Assembly: GCF_051710625.1 (NCBI RefSeq)
Contig: NZ_JBPESN010000009.1
Span: 1-63,118, forward strand
Reading direction: 5' to 3'
Length of the DNA: 63,118 nt
Origin: JBPESN01 sp051710625
GTDB lineage: Bacteria; Pseudomonadota; Gammaproteobacteria; Enterobacterales; Enterobacteriaceae
A program made the position numbers and the translations under genes. This document shows, piece after piece, positions 46,143 through 55,959 of the stretch (within the stretch, counting starts at the first letter, position 1; every line of letters starts with the position of its first letter). The notes beneath the pieces were generated by a model. It was not told the origin of the DNA, did not search any database, and saw only the letters and a program-made list of their open reading frames with translations.

Positions 46143-47522
46143 TCAAACGGCGCCGAATTGCGCCTGGTGCAACCGGGCATAGGTGCCCTGACGTTGCAGT
46201 AACTCATGATGGCTGCCCTGTTCCTGTATCCCATCATTGTCGACGACAATAATCCGATTGGTGTTGCGGATAGTGGCCAGCCGGTGGGCAATCACCAGCG
46301 TCGTTCTCCCCGCGGAAAGCGCGGTCAGAGCCTGCTGGATTACCTGTTCGGTGGCGGTGTCCAGAGCGGAAGTTGCTTTGTCGAGAATTCAGGATGGCCG
46401 GGTTTTTCAGGAAAATCCGCGCAATGGACAGACGCTGCTGATGGCCGCCGGACAGTTTGACCCCGCGTTCGCCCACCACCGTACCCATGCCGGCCGGCAG
46501 CGTATGGATAAGTTCGTCAAGCTTGGCGCACCGCGTCGCCTGCCAAATTTCCTCATCGTTGGCGTCAAGGCGGCCGTAGGCGATGTTTTACGTATCGAGC
46601 CGCTAAACAGAAACACATCCTGCTGAACGATGCCGCTATTGCTGCGCAGCGAGGCCTGCGTCATGTTGTTAACATCGATACAGTCAATGGTAATGGCGCC
46701 GGCGGTTGGTTCATAAAAACGGGGCAGCAGCGAGCATAGCGTCGTTTTCCCGGCGCCGGAGGGCCCGACGAACACAACGGTTTCGCCGGCGCGGATGGAT
46801 AGATTGAGTCCTTTGAGCAGCGATTTGTCGGCGGTGTAGCTGAAATGCACGTCTTGATAGCAAATGTCACCGCGTAATCGCGTGACCGTGATCGCACCGG
46901 GTTTATCAGTGATCGCAGGATCCGTGTCCATTAATTGGGTAAAGCGTTTAAAACCGGCAATACCCTTCGGGTAGCTTTCCAGCCCCGAAGAAATCTTCGC
47001 CACCGGGCGAAAAAAACTTCGACCAGTAATAAAAAGCCGACAAAACCGCCGTAGCTCAGCTCGCCATCCACGACATACTAGGTGCCGGCGACCATGACGA
47101 TCAATTGCACCAGCCGGGTGCTGAGATAGCTCAAGGTCAGGTTGACGGTCATGATGCGGTAGGCGTGCAGTTTGGTCGTGCGGTAATTATCGTTATCCTG
47201 GGCGAACAGCTTTTCTTCCTAATGTTCATTGGCAAACGCCTTGACCACCCGAATACCGCCAATGCTCTCCTCAATGCGTGCATTGAAATTGCCGACCTGT
47301 CCGAACAAACGACGCCAGGTTTCGGTCATTTGCGCGCCGTGGCGGCTGACCAGCCAGGTCACCGACGGCACGATAATAATGTGGCCGGTCTTGGTATTGT
47401 CATAATAAGAAAAAGACAGCTTTTACAGATGATTGAACGCTTCCCGGCGCATATCGGTCTCGATGCCGACACCGAGCGCATGCCCCCAGTAATTCACTAC
47501 CGCCATCAATCTCGTGTTGATG
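46143..47522 (-). pseudogene. ABC-type exporter (MsbA/MdlB-like) pseudogene, 5' end cut by IS
   Basis: A membrane-plus-ATPase half transporter. From the IS edge at 47522 the transmembrane part reads ETDMRREAFNHL then TAA, KLSFSYYDNTKTGHI, with an internal deletion before VTWLVSRHGAQMTETW. The frame 47003-46407 holds YPKGIAGFKRFTQLMDTDPAI and Walker A VGPSGAGKTTL. After a shift near 46580 come DELIHTLPAGMGTVVGERGVKLSGGHQQRLSIARIFLKNPAIL (signature motif), another shift near 46385, then ATIRNTNRI and HQAQFGAV at 46143. The N-terminal membrane segments are absent because IS copy 3 abuts. The substrate cannot be told. Confidence 0.85.
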
Positions 47523-47594
47523 TGTAGTGGCACACTGAATTTGGCCACCTGAACAGAGGTGATATGCTCACCTCAGAACAACACGGGTGCACCA

Positions 47595-47897
47595 ATGAAA
47601 AGAAAAAATTTTAGTCCTGAATTCAAACGCAAATCCGCTCAACTGGTTGTCGACCAAAATTACACCGCCGCGCCAGCAGCAAAAGCCATGGACGTCGGCC
47701 TTTCTACGATGACGAAATGGGTAAAACAACTGCGTGATGAGCGACAGGGGAAAACGCCAAAAGCCTCTCCCGTAACCCCGGAACAAATCAAAATACGTGA
47801 GCTTAAGAAGAAGGTACAACGCATCGAAATGGAAAACGAAATATTAAAAAAGGCTACAGCGCTCTTGATGTCAGACTCCCTGAACAGTTCTTGTTAA
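47595..47897 (+). CDS. IS911-like transposase OrfA, copy 3
   Basis: An intact 100-codon frame from the ATG at 47595 (MKRKNFSPEFKRKSAQLVV). It differs from copy 2 at about ten positions. The A6G slippery heptamer is kept at 47846-47852. On its own OrfA acts as an end-binding regulator in IS911. Confidence 0.93.
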   Translation: MKRKNFSPEFKRKSAQLVVDQNYTAAPAAKAMDVGLSTMTKWVKQLRDERQGKTPKASPVTPEQIKIRELKKKVQRIEMENEILKKATALLMSDSLNSSC

Positions 47898-48763
47898 TCG
47901 GGAAACTCAGAGCGCATTATCCTGTCGCCACACTCTGCCACGTGTTCAGGGTTCATCGCAGCAGTTACAAATACTGGAAAAGTCGTCCTGACAGGCCAGA
48001 CGGCAGGCGAACGGTATTGCGCAGTCAGGTTCATGAACTGCACAGTATCAGCCATGGTGCCGCTGGCGCGAGAAGTATCGCCACCATGGCAACCCAGAGA
48101 GGCTTCAGGACGGGGCGCTGGCTCGCAGGCAGGCTCATGAAAGAGCTGGGGCTGGTCAGTTATCAGCAGCCGACGCACAGGTATAAGCGCGGCGGTCAGG
48201 AGCATGTTGCGATCCCGAATTATCTTGAGCGCCAGTTCACTGTAACGGAGCCAAACCAGGTATGATGCGGCGAGGTGACGTACATCTGGACCGGGAAACG
48301 CTGGGCATACCTTGCGGTTGTTCTTGATCTGTTCGCGAGGAAACCGGTGGGCTAGGCTATGTCGTTCTCCCCGGACAGCAGACTGACTATCAAAGCACTG
48401 GAAATGGCATGAGAAACGCGTGGTAAACCAGCCGGAGTGATGTTCCACAGCGATCAGGGTAGCCACTATACGAGCAGGCAGTTCCGACAGTTGCTATGGC
48501 GTTACCAGATCAAACAAAGCACGAGTCAGCGGGGTAACTGTTGGGATAACAGTCCGATGGAGCGCTTCTTCAGAAGTCTGAAAAACGAGTGGATACCGGT
48601 AACGGGCTACATAAGCTTCAGTAAAACAGCTCATGAAATTACCGACTATATCGTGGGATATTACAGCGCACTCAGGCCGCATGAATATAACGGTGGGTTG
48701 CCACCAAACGAATCAAAAAATAGATACTGGAAAAACGCTAACGCGGTGGCCAGTTTTAGTTGA
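47852..48763 (+). pseudogene. IS911-like OrfB transposase, copy 3, with nonsense codons
   Basis: The N-terminal part is uninterrupted, including the SHGAAGARSIATMATQRGF segment that copy 2 lacks. In-frame stops then occur where IS911 has Trp: TGA at 48263-48265 (before CGEVTY), TAG near 48355 and TGA near 48410. In addition the first catalytic aspartate (CGDVTY in copy 2) reads Glu. The C-terminal FHSDQGSHY and NCWDNSPMERF motifs remain. This copy cannot transpose by its own transposase. Confidence 0.9.
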
Positions 48764-48771
48764 TCACTACA

Positions 48772-49874
48772 GTTGAAGTGAAAACGCTACCGGATGCGAG
48801 GATCGTCAAACCGACCGACGTGTTGGTTAACATTACCACAACGAATATATGCGGCTCTGATTTACATATGTACGAAGGAAGAACCAGCTTTGAGCCAGGC
48901 CGGACTTTCGGCCACGAAAATCTGGGCCGGGTGGTGGAAATTAGCAGCGCGGTAGAACGGGTAAAAATCGGGGATTATGTCTGTTTACCGTTTAATATCG
49001 GTTGTGGTTTTTGCGAGAATTGCGAACGAGGGCTGACGGTGTTTTGTCTGACCGCAAACCCTGGCGCAGCGGGCGCGGGCTATGGCTTTGCCGAGATGGG
49101 ACCGTGGGATAGCGGTCAGGCGGAATCACTTCGCGTTCCCTATGCGGATTCCAATTGTCTCATGCTGCCGGAGAACGCCACGGAGAAAGAAGATGACTAT
49201 GTTATGCTATCCGACATCTTCCCGACCGGGTGGCATGCCACCGAACTGGCGGGTTCGCGACCCGGCGATAGCGTGGCTATCTATGGCACCGGTCCCGTCG
49301 GGTTGATGGCGGCACATGCGGCAGTCATTAAGGGCGCATCTCAAGTGCTGGTGGTGGATACACATCCTGACAGGTTAGCGCTGGCCGAAAAGCTCGGCGC
49401 TACAACCGTGAATGCGGTGGGTGAAGCCGCCGTGCAAAAGATCCTCGATTTGACCGACGGCCGGGGGACCGATTGTGTGGGTGTGAACGCGTTGGTTATC
49501 AGTGCTTCAATACACATGGGCATGAAGATAACGCCGCGACCATGAACAGTTTGGTTGCCGCTACCCGCGCCCCCGGCGGCATTGGGGCGGTGGGCGTCTT
49601 TGTGCCGCAGGATCCGGTGGACCTACCGAGCTGGCGCACGCCGGAAAAATGCCGTTCGATTTTGGCAATTTCTGGTTTAAAGGCCAGCAGATACGCACCG
49701 GGCAGGCAAACGTCAAGGCCTATAACCGGCCATTGGCGCTGTCTTATCCACCAAGGCAAAGCCCATCCCGCGGCGATCATCTCCTACCGGCTGAAAGTGA
49801 GTGAAGCGCCCGCGGCGTACCAACATTTTGGCGACCGCAACCCGGGCTGGACCAAGGTGATCCTCAAACCCTGA
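48772..49874 (+). pseudogene. zinc alcohol dehydrogenase, glutathione-independent formaldehyde dehydrogenase type, pseudogene
   Basis: The first codons are lost at the IS edge. The frame then reads VEVKTLPDARIVKPTDVLVN and contains CGSDLHMYEG (catalytic zinc Cys), GHENLGRV and the structural-zinc cluster CGFCENCERG. The nucleotide-binding GTGPVGLMAAH is intact. Near 49490 the frame shifts. The next frame has NAATMNSLVAATRAPGGIGAVGVFVPQDP, loses some residues near 49630-49720, and ends SEAPAAYQHFGDRNPGWTKVILKP. The pattern matches the FdhA-type family. Lesions: 5' loss, at least two indels. Confidence 0.87.
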
Positions 49875-49903
49875 GCGGGAGAGAACAGGGGCGGCGCTCT
49901 TCA

Positions 49904-50485
49904 TCAGGCGATGCAAATGCGGTTGCGTCCCTCGCCCTTGGGCTGATAGAGCGCAGTATCGGCCCGTCTGAGCATCCTCGACGGGGAGTCGTCACGGGTT
50001 GCCGGCTGCCCCACATAGACGCCGATATACTTGGCGTAAGGGTACCGGTAGGACTTGCCTGATGCGCAATCGCCAGGCCGGTTATCGCGTCATACACCCG
50101 CTATGCAACTTCCCGCGCGCCCGCCGCATCAGTTTGCGGCAGCAGAATAATGAACTCCTCGCTACCGTAGTGCGCCACCCGATCCCGGTGTCGCAATGGA
50201 AGGGCTTTCAGCTCTTCGCCAATGTGTTTCAGGCAATTATCGGCGGCGACGTGGCCGTAGGGATCGTTATATTGCTTGAAAAAGTCGATGTCCAGCAAGA
50301 TGATACCTAGTGAATCCTGGCTAACCACCGCACGGTTGAACTCATCGGTGAGGGCCAAATCGAAATGGCGGCGATTATACAGGCCGGTGAGGCCGTCACG
50401 GCGCGCTAAATGTTCCAGTGATTGCTTCAACTTGCGCAGCTCGCGCTGGGCGTAGCGTAACCCTTCTTCCACGCGCATGCGGCGG
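49904..50485 (-). pseudogene. GGDEF-domain (diguanylate cyclase) pseudogene, N terminus missing
   Basis: EEGLRYAQRELRKLKQSLEHLARRDGLTGLYNRRHFDLAL starts the GGDEF domain near 50478. LDIDFFKQYNDPYGH follows, and the active-site loop reads HYGSEEF where functional cyclases have GG(D/E)EF, so the second Gly is Ser. A stop after ALGAREVA-type sequence at 50101 and a frame change separate the end (the final ADTALYQPKGEGRNRICIA ends at 49904). The sensory N terminus is missing; upstream sequence belongs to another gene, so a deletion joint lies near 50485. Confidence 0.82.
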
Positions 50486-50675
50486 CGTTGGTAAAATACA
50501 TGCGAACATCCACCACATAGCTGTAGGTGCCGGGGAAGGTATTAGCCTTCATCACCATCAGTCCGGAACAGTTGAAACCTGATAGCGACTGCTTATGCTG
50601 ATGCAGATAAAAAAGAAAACCCGCGATAAAGCACATCACCACAATAACAATGAACTTTTTTATGTCTCGCTCCAA
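50486..50675 (-). pseudogene. small membrane-anchored protein remnant, YqeJ-like
   Basis: The frame begins at a TTG at 50675 overlapping the end of the ToxR-like gene. MERDIKKFIVIVVMCFIAGFL gives one membrane segment, then GFNCSGLMVMKANTFPGTYSYVVDVRMYFTN. It resembles the small partner proteins (E. coli YqeJ type) that follow CadC/ToxR-like regulators. After TNAA the sequence becomes the GGDEF remnant, so the C terminus is deleted. Identification is from layout and the FNC-plus-short-strand pattern only. Confidence 0.5.
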
Positions 50676-51463
50676 TTATAAAAAAAGAAATCCAAACAAT
50701 TGGAAATGTAGTCGTCCTCGTCTTTGCGGCACTTGGCCATGAAAGTGCGGACATTGATATTATCCTGGATAAGCGGGTCAGAAATGAGCGTTTTAGAAAA
50801 AATGACGATATAGTTGTTTTTGTATTTTTCGATATTCCCTTTCATAGCTTCGACGATCCGCAAACGGTAGTCCTCTTTTTCCAAACTGGGAATAGGATGA
50901 AAAGTATAGACTTTACATGAGTTGATCTAACTGAAGAAGTATAATTTCTGGTTGTCATCATCTTCATAATAAATATACACCATGATAACTACCAGCAGCG
51001 TGACAATCACCATTGACAAGGTCAGCGCGCCATTGATATTTTTTCGCCCGCTGCCAAGCATGACGGGCGGTGCTAATTCCATCGGGAATGTTAACCGTAG
51101 GAATGCATGTGGCCCGAAAGATATCCTCTTCCAGCGTGCCTATCACCAACTGATCATTTAATTTTGGACCGCGTTTTTGGATGGTGATTATCGCCGAAGC
51201 GTCCAAGCCTAATGAGGTTAATCTTTTACGTATTAAACTAACCTGTTAATTTAAATTACCGTTGGAGAATTGTATCCCGTAGGCGCTCAATACCCTGGCG
51301 AAAACGTGCTCCCAGGTGACCTGTCCCGCGATACTGAATAAGCTCCTCCAATTACCCTACCCGCGGAATTGGACAGTTTCACTGATGTATCAGCATCATC
51401 CACCAGCGTAAGAGGGTATTCGGTAGTATCAAACGCCAGGGTTGAATTGATAATATACTTCAT
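50660..51463 (-). pseudogene. ToxR/CadC-like membrane-bound winged-helix regulator pseudogene
   Basis: MKYIINSTLAFDTTEYPLTLVDDADTSVKLSNSAGR starts at 51463. After a shift near 51350 and a TAA after NLN, the winged-helix part continues: GQVTWEHVFARVLSAYGIQFSNGNLN, then QVSLIRKRLTSLGLDASAIITIQKRGPKLN. A frameshift near 51040 leads to NINGALTLSMVIVTLLVVIMVYIYY, a single membrane segment, and a small periplasmic domain (ending CLDFFFYNWSET) with a frame break near 50925. The order DNA-binding domain, membrane segment, periplasmic domain is that of CadC/ToxR proteins. The signal it read is unknown. Confidence 0.82.
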
Positions 51464-52737
51464 TGGCTACTCCATATTGACCAGCCGCTGGTCAATATTT
51501 ATACTAGACGTTTCTGTGAATAGATGTACCTATTAAAAATAAGACTTTGCCTTTTCTGCGCATAATACCGTGAACAGAATTCTCGCGTTACGAAGGCCGC
51601 AAATTGGATAACTATCATATTTTCAGGATTATATCCTTATTAATTCTCAAAAAGAGGCTTTTTATTTTAAAATTTAAAAAAATTAGAAAAAATAACATAG
51701 AACACCTTAATTGACCAAAACCGGGGCCTCACAAGCGACAAAAAAAGAGAGTAATCCTTCAGCCTGCGAAATAACGAGGCGATTTAACCATAATTTTAGC
51801 AGTACATAGACAAATTGACGGCAAAAATGCATGACAACACTATTTCAGGTGCTATAAGGTTACTCAATCAGGTAAATAACGGATGCCATGCTGCCTGGGC
51901 AATATAAACGATATCATGCGGGTATCAGAAATGCTTATATCCGCCCGGGCCATCTCGTTTTGCTCTAATTCCGCTGGCCCGAAAGAAATAGCTTGAGCAT
52001 CCCTATACCCAGGCGCGTGAATGCCCCCCGGTTCACAGAAACACGTCGCCGAAGCTTATAGGCGTTAGTATGACCGTCATCATTATGGAATGCGGCGGGC
52101 GTGGCCGGCTCTGCGGGCGCGGCCCCCGACATGGCGGGACGAAGCAGATAAAGCATGCCGTCAGGGTGTGCCGCAGGGGGGCGTCTCACCTGATGCGCGG
52201 GGCAAACTCTAGTTGGTAGTCCTGCTGAGGTTGCTAAGAAAGGGCACTCGCGGCTGATTTGAATTGACAGTCCATGGGGTATCAGATGCCTCTTTGGCTA
52301 TCTCGGGTGCGGGATTGCTATTGCGCCGGGGGTGCGGTATCAGTGTAGCGACACTATGACACCGCCGGCCCAATCCGTCTGCTAGCCGCGTGGGCTTCAT
52401 TTGTGGCGAGAATGTAAAGTGCAGGATAATAACGCTAATTATTATTTAGCTAGCTTTTAAATAAATTAATAATTATAATGCTATTCCGTATACCATCGCT
52501 AAATAGAATAACGGCAGTGCGCTTCCCTTAAGAAAATTGCCACACGTCTTTGTTGCATTCAGTTACAATTTCATCAGCCGGGACGGACCAACATCCATCC
52601 GGCACTAGTCCACTTAATGACGTCCGCGCAACCGCACACAAACCCGGTTTACGTGAGGGAACAGCTGTCGCTCGCTAAGGCGTGCGCCAGAGGGTCATGG
52701 CCAGGAAGCCGGTTTTCTGCATAAGGGAAGAAAAGAA
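51464..52737. other. 1.27-kb stretch without a recognised gene
   Basis: The left half (51480-51960) is strikingly AT-rich with runs such as AAAATTTAAAAAAATTAGAAA and looks unlike the surrounding GC-rich DNA. The right half carries minus-strand open frames (52189-51965 and 52400-52209) with no family resemblance. AT-rich non-coding stretches are plausible horizontally acquired or degraded DNA. The 80 bp before 52738 would hold the oprC-like promoter; no Fur or CueR-type site was convincing. Confidence 0.5.
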
Positions 52738-54846
52738 ATGTACGTTGACCTACAGGCGCGATCGCGCGCCATCCTGGCGCCGCGCGCAATGTCGCTGCTG
52801 GCGTTATTGGCCTACAGTATGTCCCCCGGTGCGCGCGCACCGGAAATCTCCCCTGCCGGGAGCGATCCTCGGTCCGCCCAGGCGTTGCCGCCTACCGCCG
52901 GTGCCGTGACGACTGCGCCGGCCAACGTCCGCGAACAGGATGTTATTACTGTTACCGCGCCCAAGGCGTCTCCGCTCATGGCGATAATGGCGCCCAAAAT
53001 ACCACGCCAGCCCGTGCCCGCCAGCGACGGCGCCGATTACCTCAAAACCATCCCCGGTTTTGCCGTGGTCCGTAACGGCGGCACTAACGGGGATCCGGTT
53101 TTTCGGGGGACGTTCGGTTCCCGGTTGCGCATACTGGTAGATGGCGGCGAGATGCTCGGCGCCTGCTCTTCGCGCATGGACTCTCCCAGCGCCTATATTC
53201 CCCCGGAAAGTTTTGACCTCGTGTCGTTGACGAAAGGCCCCCAGACTGTTCTCTGGGGACCGGGGGCCTCCGCCGGGACCTTACGGTTTGAAAGGGTGAG
53301 ACCGCGCTTCGACGCACCGGGAATAACGCTGCATGCCAGTACGCTTGCCGGCTCAAGCGGGCGGCTGGACCAGAATGTTGATGGCGCTTTCGGCAACCCG
53401 TTTGGTTATCTGCGCCTGCTGGGCAATGTCTCCCGCGCCGGGGATTATCAAGATGGCGCGGGTCAGCGGGTCCATTCTGGCTGGCATAAACGGAATAGCG
53501 ATGTGGCGGTCGGCTTTACCCCGACGCCCGATGCCGTCATGGAGCTGACGGTGGGGCGCGGAGACGGCAAGGCCCGCTACGCCGGGCGTGGTATGGACGG
53601 CACCCGTTTTGCACGGGAAAGCCTCGGCATGCGCTTCGAGCAGCGCGCGCTGGGCGAAATGCTGGAAAGCGTCGAGATGCAAGGCTGGTACCATTATACC
53701 GATCACGTTATGGACAATCACGCCCGCCGGATCGCACGGCGTTTGGCGTGCCAGGCCAGCGCCGTGCCCGGAAATTGGACCCCCTGTCGCAGCAACGTCG
53801 ATCGCCTGACGCTGGGGGGGCGCGGCATCAGCACCTGGCAATGGCAAGAGGTACAGCTACAGAGCGGGGCGGATATTCAGGTCAATCGGCATCGGAGAAA
53901 GAGTGGCGGCCAATGGCAGCAGGATGCCCAATTTCAGGATAGTGGGGTATTCGCGGAGGTCAGTTGGCGATTCAAACCGGCGCAGACGCTGATAAGCGGT
54001 ATGCGGCTTGAGCATACCGCGGCGCAGTATAACTGCGCGCGCAGAACAGAGCGCCGCAGCGAAGTGTATCCCACCGCCTTTGTTCGCCTGGAGCACCAGG
54101 CCGAGACGCTGCCGCTGATGGCCTACGTCGGTGCGGGACTGAGTGAGCGCTTTCCGGATTATTGGGAACTTATTACGCTCTCCTCCGGTCGCCGTGCCGG
54201 GCAGGATGCCTTTTACCGGCTCAAGCGTGAGAAAACCGCCCAGATCGATCTTGGCGCGCATCTGCAATTCGCGCCCCTGGATGCCTGGGTATCGGCCTAT
54301 GTTGGGCAGGTGCGAGACTTTATCTTGTTCCGTTACGGTATTCCGCCCGAAAACATCAGCCGCGCGGATAATATCGACGCCCGCATTCACGGCGGCGAGA
54401 CGGGGCTCGCCTACCGCTTCAACGACCATTGGCGGTTAGAAAGCAGTCTGGCTTGGGCGTTCGGGGAAAATCGGGATACGCACCGGCGGCCGCTGCCTCA
54501 GATCCCGCCGCTTGAAGGCCGGCTGGCGCTGAGCTGGGAACAGGGCGACTGGAGCGCCACGGGGTTGTGGCGGCTGGTGGCGGCCCAGCAGCGGGTTACG
54601 CTGAACGAGGGAAATGTAGTGGGTAAAGACTTTGACCGCAGCACAGGTTTTGGCGTATTGTCAGCTAATGTGGCCTGGCAGGCCGCCACCACGATAAAAT
54701 TAAGCGCCGGGGTGGATAATCTGTTGAACCGGGGCTATAGCGAACATCTTAATCTGGTGGGCAACCGCGGTTTCGGCTACGCCGCCGATGCGCCGCTGAT
54801 GGAGCCCGGCCGTACCTTATGGGCCAGAGCCGGCATCACCTTCTAA
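52738..54846 (+). CDS. oprC: OprC-type TonB-dependent copper receptor
   Basis: An intact 702-codon outer-membrane receptor. The start at 52738 is followed by a signal-like hydrophobic stretch (MSLLALLAYS around residue 20-28). The plug domain has DYLKTIPGFAVVRNGGTNGDPVFRG and LTKGPQTVLWGPGASAGTLRFER, typical of the copper receptor subfamily (OprC/NosA). The two copper-ligand motifs described for P. aeruginosa OprC, CxxxM and HxM, are both present: Cys143 and Met147 in LGACSSRM, His323 and Met325 in DHVMD. The beta-barrel ends in TLWARAGITF with the terminal Phe needed for BAM recognition. Neighbours on both sides are dead, so the retention is notable. TonB and ExbBD must come from elsewhere. 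Confidence 0.92.
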   Translation: MYVDLQARSRAILAPRAMSLLALLAYSMSPGARAPEISPAGSDPRSAQALPPTAGAVTTAPANVREQDVITVTAPKASPLMAIMAPKIPRQPVPASDGADYLKTIPGFAVVRNGGTNGDPVFRGTFGSRLRILVDGGEMLGACSSRMDSPSAYIPPESFDLVSLTKGPQTVLWGPGASAGTLRFERVRPRFDAPGITLHASTLAGSSGRLDQNVDGAFGNPFGYLRLLGNVSRAGDYQDGAGQRVHSGWHKRNSDVAVGFTPTPDAVMELTVGRGDGKARYAGRGMDGTRFARESLGMRFEQRALGEMLESVEMQGWYHYTDHVMDNHARRIARRLACQASAVPGNWTPCRSNVDRLTLGGRGISTWQWQEVQLQSGADIQVNRHRRKSGGQWQQDAQFQDSGVFAEVSWRFKPAQTLISGMRLEHTAAQYNCARRTERRSEVYPTAFVRLEHQAETLPLMAYVGAGLSERFPDYWELITLSSGRRAGQDAFYRLKREKTAQIDLGAHLQFAPLDAWVSAYVGQVRDFILFRYGIPPENISRADNIDARIHGGETGLAYRFNDHWRLESSLAWAFGENRDTHRRPLPQIPPLEGRLALSWEQGDWSATGLWRLVAAQQRVTLNEGNVVGKDFDRSTGFGVLSANVAWQAATTIKLSAGVDNLLNRGYSEHLNLVGNRGFGYAADAPLMEPGRTLWARAGITF

Positions 54847-54976
54847 CGCCGCGCACCGTCGGGCCGATAAGCCCCGGCGGTGCGCCAGAAAAGCCCGCAC
54901 TACAGGGATAACCGTTTAACCGCTGATCTAACCGGTGCTACACTGTCAATTTAACGCCCCTGCGTAAGGCAATGAC

Positions 54977-55898
54977 ATGCGACTAAGTCAGGTAGTGAGA
55001 AGCGGACCTGGTCAATATCTTTCTTTGTCAGGCCGGCGCATTGCGTTTTTTGGCAGCAAAGTTACGGCATTTTCAATAACCTTGCATTATCGCCGGTGAG
55101 AAGGCGCTTGCTGCGTTTCAGCGAGGCATGCCGGAAACACTGGCGCTGCCGACGTTGCTTTACGACGGTAGCGCCAGTTGCGAAGACATGCGCCGGCTGG
55201 CGCAGATGTCCTAATTAACGGTGTATTGGCCGGATCATGCGTTCCGCTCGGTGGATTACTATCACCGATCCGCCTATCTGACCCTGGTTGATTTGACGCT
55301 GCTAATCACATCGCCGCGTGATTATTTTCTCGGCGGCATCAGCGATACGCTGGCGAAGTGGTATGAAGCGGAAGCCATCACTCGCCATGCGCCGGCGGAA
55401 ACGCTGCCGGTCATGGTGCGTATGGGGCTGACGGCAGCGCGCAAATGTCGAAACGTCTTATTGCGCGATGCGCCGGCATTTCAGCGCGTGGAGGAAGCGA
55501 TCATTGCCGTAGCAGGCATGGTGGGCGGTTGTGCAGGGGAGTCGGACCTCATAACCGGTGCGCATGCCATCCATAACGCCATGAGCCATCTGTCAGAAAC
55601 CCATCCGGTGCTGCACGGCATGAAAGTCGCTTACGGCATTCTTGGTACAGCTGGTCGCTACCGGCGATGAACAGGAGGTCGTGCGGCCGCTGCCATTTTA
55701 TCGCCACAATGGTTTCTTTATGATTTTGCCATGCTGGGCATCACTAGGCCCGCCGAAGAGGCCGTTAGGCTACTGGCGCATTATTATGCCGCCAGCGAGC
55801 AAGAAACGTTTCGGCTGGCACTGCCCGGCGTGACCGAAGAGCAGATCGCATCGGCACTGCGCCGGGTGGAACAACTCGCGCGCGACCTGCGTTCCTGA
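54977..55898 (+). pseudogene. iron-type alcohol dehydrogenase (HcxA/YbdH-like) pseudogene
   Basis: From the ATG at 54977 (MRLSQVVRSGPGQYLSLSGR) the N terminus of a GldA/HcxA-family enzyme is readable in two frames up to SCEDMRRLAQMS and a TAA near 55212. The NAD-binding GGG region is missing. Homology resumes with TVYWPDHAFRSVDYYHRSAY and is open from 55221 to 55670: ISDTLAKWYEAEAITRH, AGMVGG and ITGAHAIHNAMS, ending in HGMKVAYGIL. A shift near 55645 leads to EEAVRLLAHYYAASEQETF and a stop at 55898. The pattern GDTLAKWYEA is characteristic of HcxA, a hydroxycarboxylate dehydrogenase. Confidence 0.82.
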
Positions 55899-55959
55899 TC
55901 TGGCGCGGATCGGTTACACGGTTCGCCAGCGTTTATGGCCAAAACAACAGGAAAACATT

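Larger units (their letters stand above)
47523..48771 (+). mobile_element. IS911-like (IS3 family) element, copy 3, 1249 bp
   Basis: Same tips and layout as copy 2 and in the same orientation. The left flank is the ABC exporter remnant and the right flank is an alcohol dehydrogenase remnant; neither continues on the other side and no target duplication is seen (TGATG left, GTTGA right). The orfB copy has decayed. The 4.76 kb between copies 2 and 3 carries the integrase, tRNA-Asn, dcuB and the ABC exporter. Confidence 0.95.

Noticed and set aside
52190..52400. Possible small metal-related gene upstream of the copper receptor
   Set aside because: Some copper receptors are preceded by a small membrane protein gene, but the translation here shows none of its features.
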